Part shown: positions 61,123-64,000 of the stretch, one piece after another
Layout: every line of letters starts with the position of its first letter
Position numbering within the stretch: the stretch's first letter is position 1
Source of the DNA: Methylophaga sulfidovorans
GTDB taxonomy: Bacteria; Pseudomonadota; Gammaproteobacteria; Nitrosococcales; Methylophagaceae
Assembly (NCBI RefSeq): GCF_900114205.1
Contig: NZ_FOSH01000014.1
Location: 1-64,000 of the forward strand
DNA: 64,000 nucleotides
Reading direction: 5' to 3'
Translations under genes and position numbers: made by a program
Notes under the pieces: generated by a model
Seen by the model: only the letters and a program-made list of their open reading frames with translations
What the model was told of the DNA's origin: nothing
The model's database searches: none

Positions 61123-62154
61123 ATGGCGATATTCCGAATGAGCCCGCCATTTTTGGCTGGAACTAACCGCGTCACCATCCAAATGTTGCAAGTCATCTTT
61201 GCAATGATTCCGGCAATAGCCGCTATGGTCTATTTTTTTGGGCCGGCGGTTTTAATCAATATCAGTTTAGCGCTAACTGTCGCCTTATTAGCTGAAGCCA
61301 TTTTATTAAAGCTTCGTAAACGTCCCGTTAAACCATTTATTACCGATGGCAGTGCTGCCGTTACCGCAATACTGCTAGCCGTTGCCATTCCCCCACTGTC
61401 TCCATGGTGGCTGACCGTCACTGGTGTTTTGTTCGCGATAGTTTTTGCTAAACATTTATACGGCGGCCTGGGCTATAACCCGTTTAATCCTGCCATGGTA
61501 GGTTATGTATTGTTATTGGTGTCATTCCCGCTGGAAATGACAACCTGGTTACCAGTTGAATCTCTGGCAGATAAACCGCTCGACTTACATTCAGCCTTTC
61601 AATTAATTTTTTATGGTCAAACTAACGCTGGCTGGGTGGCTGATACTGTCTCCGGTGCCACACCGCTGGATACCATGAAAACCCAGATAGGCCAATCAAT
61701 TGCACCAGCTTATATTGTGAATCAGAATCTGTTTGGCAGCTTAGGTGGACTTGGCTGGGAATGGATCAACATCTGGTTTGCTGCAGGCGGAATCTATCTC
61801 TTATACCGTCGCGTTATCAGTTGGCATGTCCCTATCGCCATGATTGCTACCATGTTTGTTCTGAGTGGTGTTACTTATCTATTCGCACCAGAAATAACCG
61901 GTTCTCCACTGTTTCACCTGATGAGTGGTGGCACCATGATTGGTGCATTCTTTATTGCCACCGATCCGGTCTCTGGCTCGACCACAGTAAAAGGTCGCCT
62001 GGTATTCGGCGCTGGCGTTGGTGCATTAACCTATATTATTCGTGTCTGGGGTGGTTATCCTGATGGCATTGCCTTTGCTGTGTTATTAATGAATATGCTG
62101 GCACCTTTGATCGATTATTACACGCAACCCAAAGTCTACGGGGCCACGAAATAA
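61123..62154 (+). CDS. rsxD: Electron transport complex subunit RsxD (RnfD)
   Basis: 343 residues with about nine membrane helices. The covalent-FMN attachment motif SGATPLD (Thr) is near 187-193 (ADTVSGATPLDTMKT). GGLGYNPFNPAMVGYVLLLV and GGTMIGAFFIATDPVSGSTT are the conserved helices. Last base of its stop is shared with the rsxG start (TAATG). Part of the Na+ or H+-pumping core. Confidence 0.96.
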   Translation: MAIFRMSPPFLAGTNRVTIQMLQVIFAMIPAIAAMVYFFGPAVLINISLALTVALLAEAILLKLRKRPVKPFITDGSAAVTAILLAVAIPPLSPWWLTVTGVLFAIVFAKHLYGGLGYNPFNPAMVGYVLLLVSFPLEMTTWLPVESLADKPLDLHSAFQLIFYGQTNAGWVADTVSGATPLDTMKTQIGQSIAPAYIVNQNLFGSLGGLGWEWINIWFAAGGIYLLYRRVISWHVPIAMIATMFVLSGVTYLFAPEITGSPLFHLMSGGTMIGAFFIATDPVSGSTTVKGRLVFGAGVGALTYIIRVWGGYPDGIAFAVLLMNMLAPLIDYYTQPKVYGATK

Positions 62155-62789
62155 TGGCTGATTTTAAAAAACACGTATTAAGAGTCGGTGCCGTTCTTGG
62201 TCTTTTTGCTATCGTGGCGACCACCCTGGTCGCGTATACAGAGCAAAATACTCGTCAACAAATTAAGGAAAATGAGCGTCAAGCCTTATTGGATGCGATA
62301 AATACCTTAATACCGCATGAGCAATACGATAATGCTATTTTGCAAGACACCATAGCATTACCTAAAACCGAAGAGCTAGGCACAGAAGAAACCACACAAG
62401 TGTATCGTGCCCGTAAGCAGAATCAGCCGGTTGCTGTTGTACTTACTGTTGTCGCTCCTAACGGTTATTCGGGTCGGATTAAAATGTTAGTGGGTATTTA
62501 TTACAATGGTACTCTTGCCGGTGTACGTGTTATTAATCACAAAGAAACACCGGGACTGGGAGATAAAATTGATGCCAGCCGTTCTAACTGGATTAAACAG
62601 TTCGAAGGTTTATCATTAGAAAATCCCACATCAGCGAAATGGAAAGTCAAAAAAGATGGCGGGGCTTTTGATCAATTTACTGGGGCAACCATTACGCCAA
62701 GAGCGGTGGTCAAAGCAGTAAAAGCCTCACTAGAATATTTTAAAAATCATCGTGAAGCATTATTTGCCAAAAATGAGGAAAAATCATGA
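62154..62789 (+). CDS. rsxG: Electron transport complex subunit RsxG (RnfG)
   Basis: 211 residues. One N-terminal membrane helix ([20 protein letters not shown]) anchors a periplasmic domain. The flavinylation motif is [17 protein letters not shown] near 169-185, where Thr carries [20 protein letters not shown] is also typical. It overlaps rsxE by 4 bp. Confidence 0.96.
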   Translation: MADFKKHVLRVGAVLGLFAIVATTLVAYTEQNTRQQIKENERQALLDAINTLIPHEQYDNAILQDTIALPKTEELGTEETTQVYRARKQNQPVAVVLTVVAPNGYSGRIKMLVGIYYNGTLAGVRVINHKETPGLGDKIDASRSNWIKQFEGLSLENPTSAKWKVKKDGGAFDQFTGATITPRAVVKAVKASLEYFKNHREALFAKNEEKS

Positions 62790-63472
62790 ATCCTTATTAC
62801 CAGATAGTAAAAGAAGGCTTATGGAAAAATAATCCGGCGCTGGTACAGCTACTGGGTTTATGTCCACTTCTTGCCGTCACTAATACGGTGATTAATGGTT
62901 TGGGCCTAGGGTTAGCGACAATATTAACCTTAGTGGCTTCAAATGGATTTATTTCTTTATTGAGAAACCAGATTCCAGACGAGGCGAGATTACCGGTCTT
63001 CGTTATGATTATTGCTTCAATTGTGACCATTATCGAATTATCAATGAATGCCTGGTTTCATGATCTTTATTTAATCCTCGGCATATTTATCCCGTTAATC
63101 GTCACTAACTGTTCGATTATTGGTCGAGCTGAAGCATTTGCTGCCAGAAACTCTGTTGGCCCCGCCCTGCTGGATGGCTTAATGATGGGCATAGGATTTA
63201 CGGCTGTATTAGTTGTGTTGGGTGGAATGCGTGAGCTTATCGGTCAAGGCACATTATTCAGTCAGGCTGACTTGATGTTCGGTGATATCGCAAAAAACTT
63301 CACCATCACCGTTATTGATAATTACCGGGGCTTTTTATTGGCTTTATTACCACCAGGCGCTTTTATTGGCTTGGGATTAATTGTCGCACTAAAAAATGTT
63401 ATTGATGCCCGAGTAACTAAACGACAAACAGCCAAAGTTGAAGCCTCGGCTGAAGTGGCTACGAGTAGCTAA
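62786..63472 (+). CDS. rsxE: Electron transport complex subunit RsxE (RnfE)
   Basis: 228 residues, a six-helix membrane subunit homologous to Rsx[21 protein letters not shown] near 18-37 and [20 protein letters not shown] near 105-124 are the conserved pseudo-symmetric parts, and [13 protein letters not shown] follows. The polar C-terminal tail is rich in Lys, Ala and Thr. It ends one base before the nth start codon. Confidence 0.96.
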   Translation: MNPYYQIVKEGLWKNNPALVQLLGLCPLLAVTNTVINGLGLGLATILTLVASNGFISLLRNQIPDEARLPVFVMIIASIVTIIELSMNAWFHDLYLILGIFIPLIVTNCSIIGRAEAFAARNSVGPALLDGLMMGIGFTAVLVVLGGMRELIGQGTLFSQADLMFGDIAKNFTITVIDNYRGFLLALLPPGAFIGLGLIVALKNVIDARVTKRQTAKVEASAEVATSS

Positions 63473-63473
63473 A

Positions 63474-64000
63474 ATGAATCAGGCTCAACGACGTGACTTT
63501 TTTGAAACGTTAAAAAACCACAATCCGGCCCCGACGACTGAGCTAAATTATTCGTCGCCATTTGAGCTACTAATTGCCGTGATATTGTCTGCTCAGGCGA
63601 CCGATGTAGGTGTTAATAAAGCAACAGATAAACTTTATCCAGTTGCCAATACACCTGAAACAATTCTGGCTCTAGGTGTTGATGGTTTAAAGCAATACAT
63701 AAAAACCATTGGTTTATTTAATAGCAAAGCAGAGAACGTTATAAAAACCTGCAAAATGCTGATTGAGCAGCATAACAGTCAGGTACCTGAAGATAGAGAA
63801 GCACTTGAAGCCTTACCTGGCGTTGGCAGAAAAACCGCTAATGTCATTCTCAACACAGTGTTCAAACATCCAGTTATCGCGGTAGATACCCATATATTCC
63901 GTCTCTCTAACAGAACCGGTCTGGCAAAAGGTAAAACCGTTAAAGCTGTTGAAGACAAGCTGATGAAAGTCGTGCCCAAAGAGTATTTATTAGATGCACA
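63474..64000 (+). CDS. nth: Endonuclease III (partial, cut by window edge)
   Basis: The first 175 residues of about 210. DNA glycosylase/AP lyase for oxidised pyrimidines. The helix-hairpin-helix region LEALPGVGRKTANVILNTVF holds the catalytic Lys, and VIAVDTHIFRLSNRTGL the catalytic Asp. The 4Fe-4S cluster cysteines at the C-terminus lie beyond the window. It follows rsxE by one base, the usual rsx-nth linkage in gammaproteobacteria. Confidence 0.95.
   Translation, partial: MNQAQRRDFFETLKNHNPAPTTELNYSSPFELLIAVILSAQATDVGVNKATDKLYPVANTPETILALGVDGLKQYIKTIGLFNSKAENVIKTCKMLIEQHNSQVPEDREALEALPGVGRKTANVILNTVFKHPVIAVDTHIFRLSNRTGLAKGKTVKAVEDKLMKVVPKEYLLDA

Overview
The window reads as a gammaproteobacterial chromosome with moderate to low GC. 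The evidence is the uvrC-pgsA-tRNA-Gly-tRNA-Cys block, an rsxABCDGE-nth operon, mfd next to a CmoM-type methyltransferase, NhaD, and secreted proteins with a VPVPAA/GLRRK sorting tail. A marine methylotroph such as Methylophaga would fit, but that is a guess from gene content and not a demonstrated assignment.

Layout. 1-3967 is chromosomal flank: the end of an IS4-family (IS10-like) element, a TonB-dependent receptor reduced to its two ends, an exported DJ-1/PfpI protein and a chemotaxis transducer. 3968-36169 is a genomic island of about 32 kb in the 3' end of tRNA-Cys. It is bounded by two identical 51-bp copies of the tRNA 3' part, with a tyrosine integrase and an excisionase-like protein next to the intact tRNA. 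36122-64000 is core chromosome: tRNA-Cys, tRNA-Gly, pgsA, uvrC, mfd, cmoM, a retropepsin / 7TM-transglutaminase / ATP-grasp trio, SIMPL and radical SAM genes, two sorting-tail genes each behind a c-di-GMP-I-like RNA, rpiA, a fructosamine-kinase-like gene, an LMW phosphatase, nhaD, a MaoC-like gene, a DAHP synthase, the six rsx genes and the start of nth.

The island's main cargo is a complete DNA phosphorothioation modification-restriction system. dndB-dndC-dndD-dndE run rightwards and are followed by a membrane-anchored methyltransferase gene. dptF-dptG-dptH run leftwards towards them. No dndA is present, so a housekeeping cysteine desulfurase presumably supplies sulfur. Between the converging operons, at the tail of the dpt operon, lie two damaged genes: a predicted four-helix membrane protein split by an in-frame amber codon, and a second DGQHR (DndB-like) gene split by a +1 frameshift.

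The rest of the island is accessory. It holds a metallophosphoesterase flanked by two small paralogues of an unrecognised family, a HAD-like two-gene unit, a SLOG/pMoCa protein behind an array of TCGT-N7-ACGA palindromes, a SRAP plus Y-family polymerase pair, and the tail of a DotA/TraY-like conjugation protein. It also holds a possible nucleotidyltransferase toxin operon, a CsrA paralogue, a DUF1643-like gene facing a uracil-DNA-glycosylase-like gene, a HipB-like regulator without HipA, and a second tyrosine recombinase. It looks like a former conjugative element that has lost most transfer genes and now carries defence and DNA-metabolism cargo.
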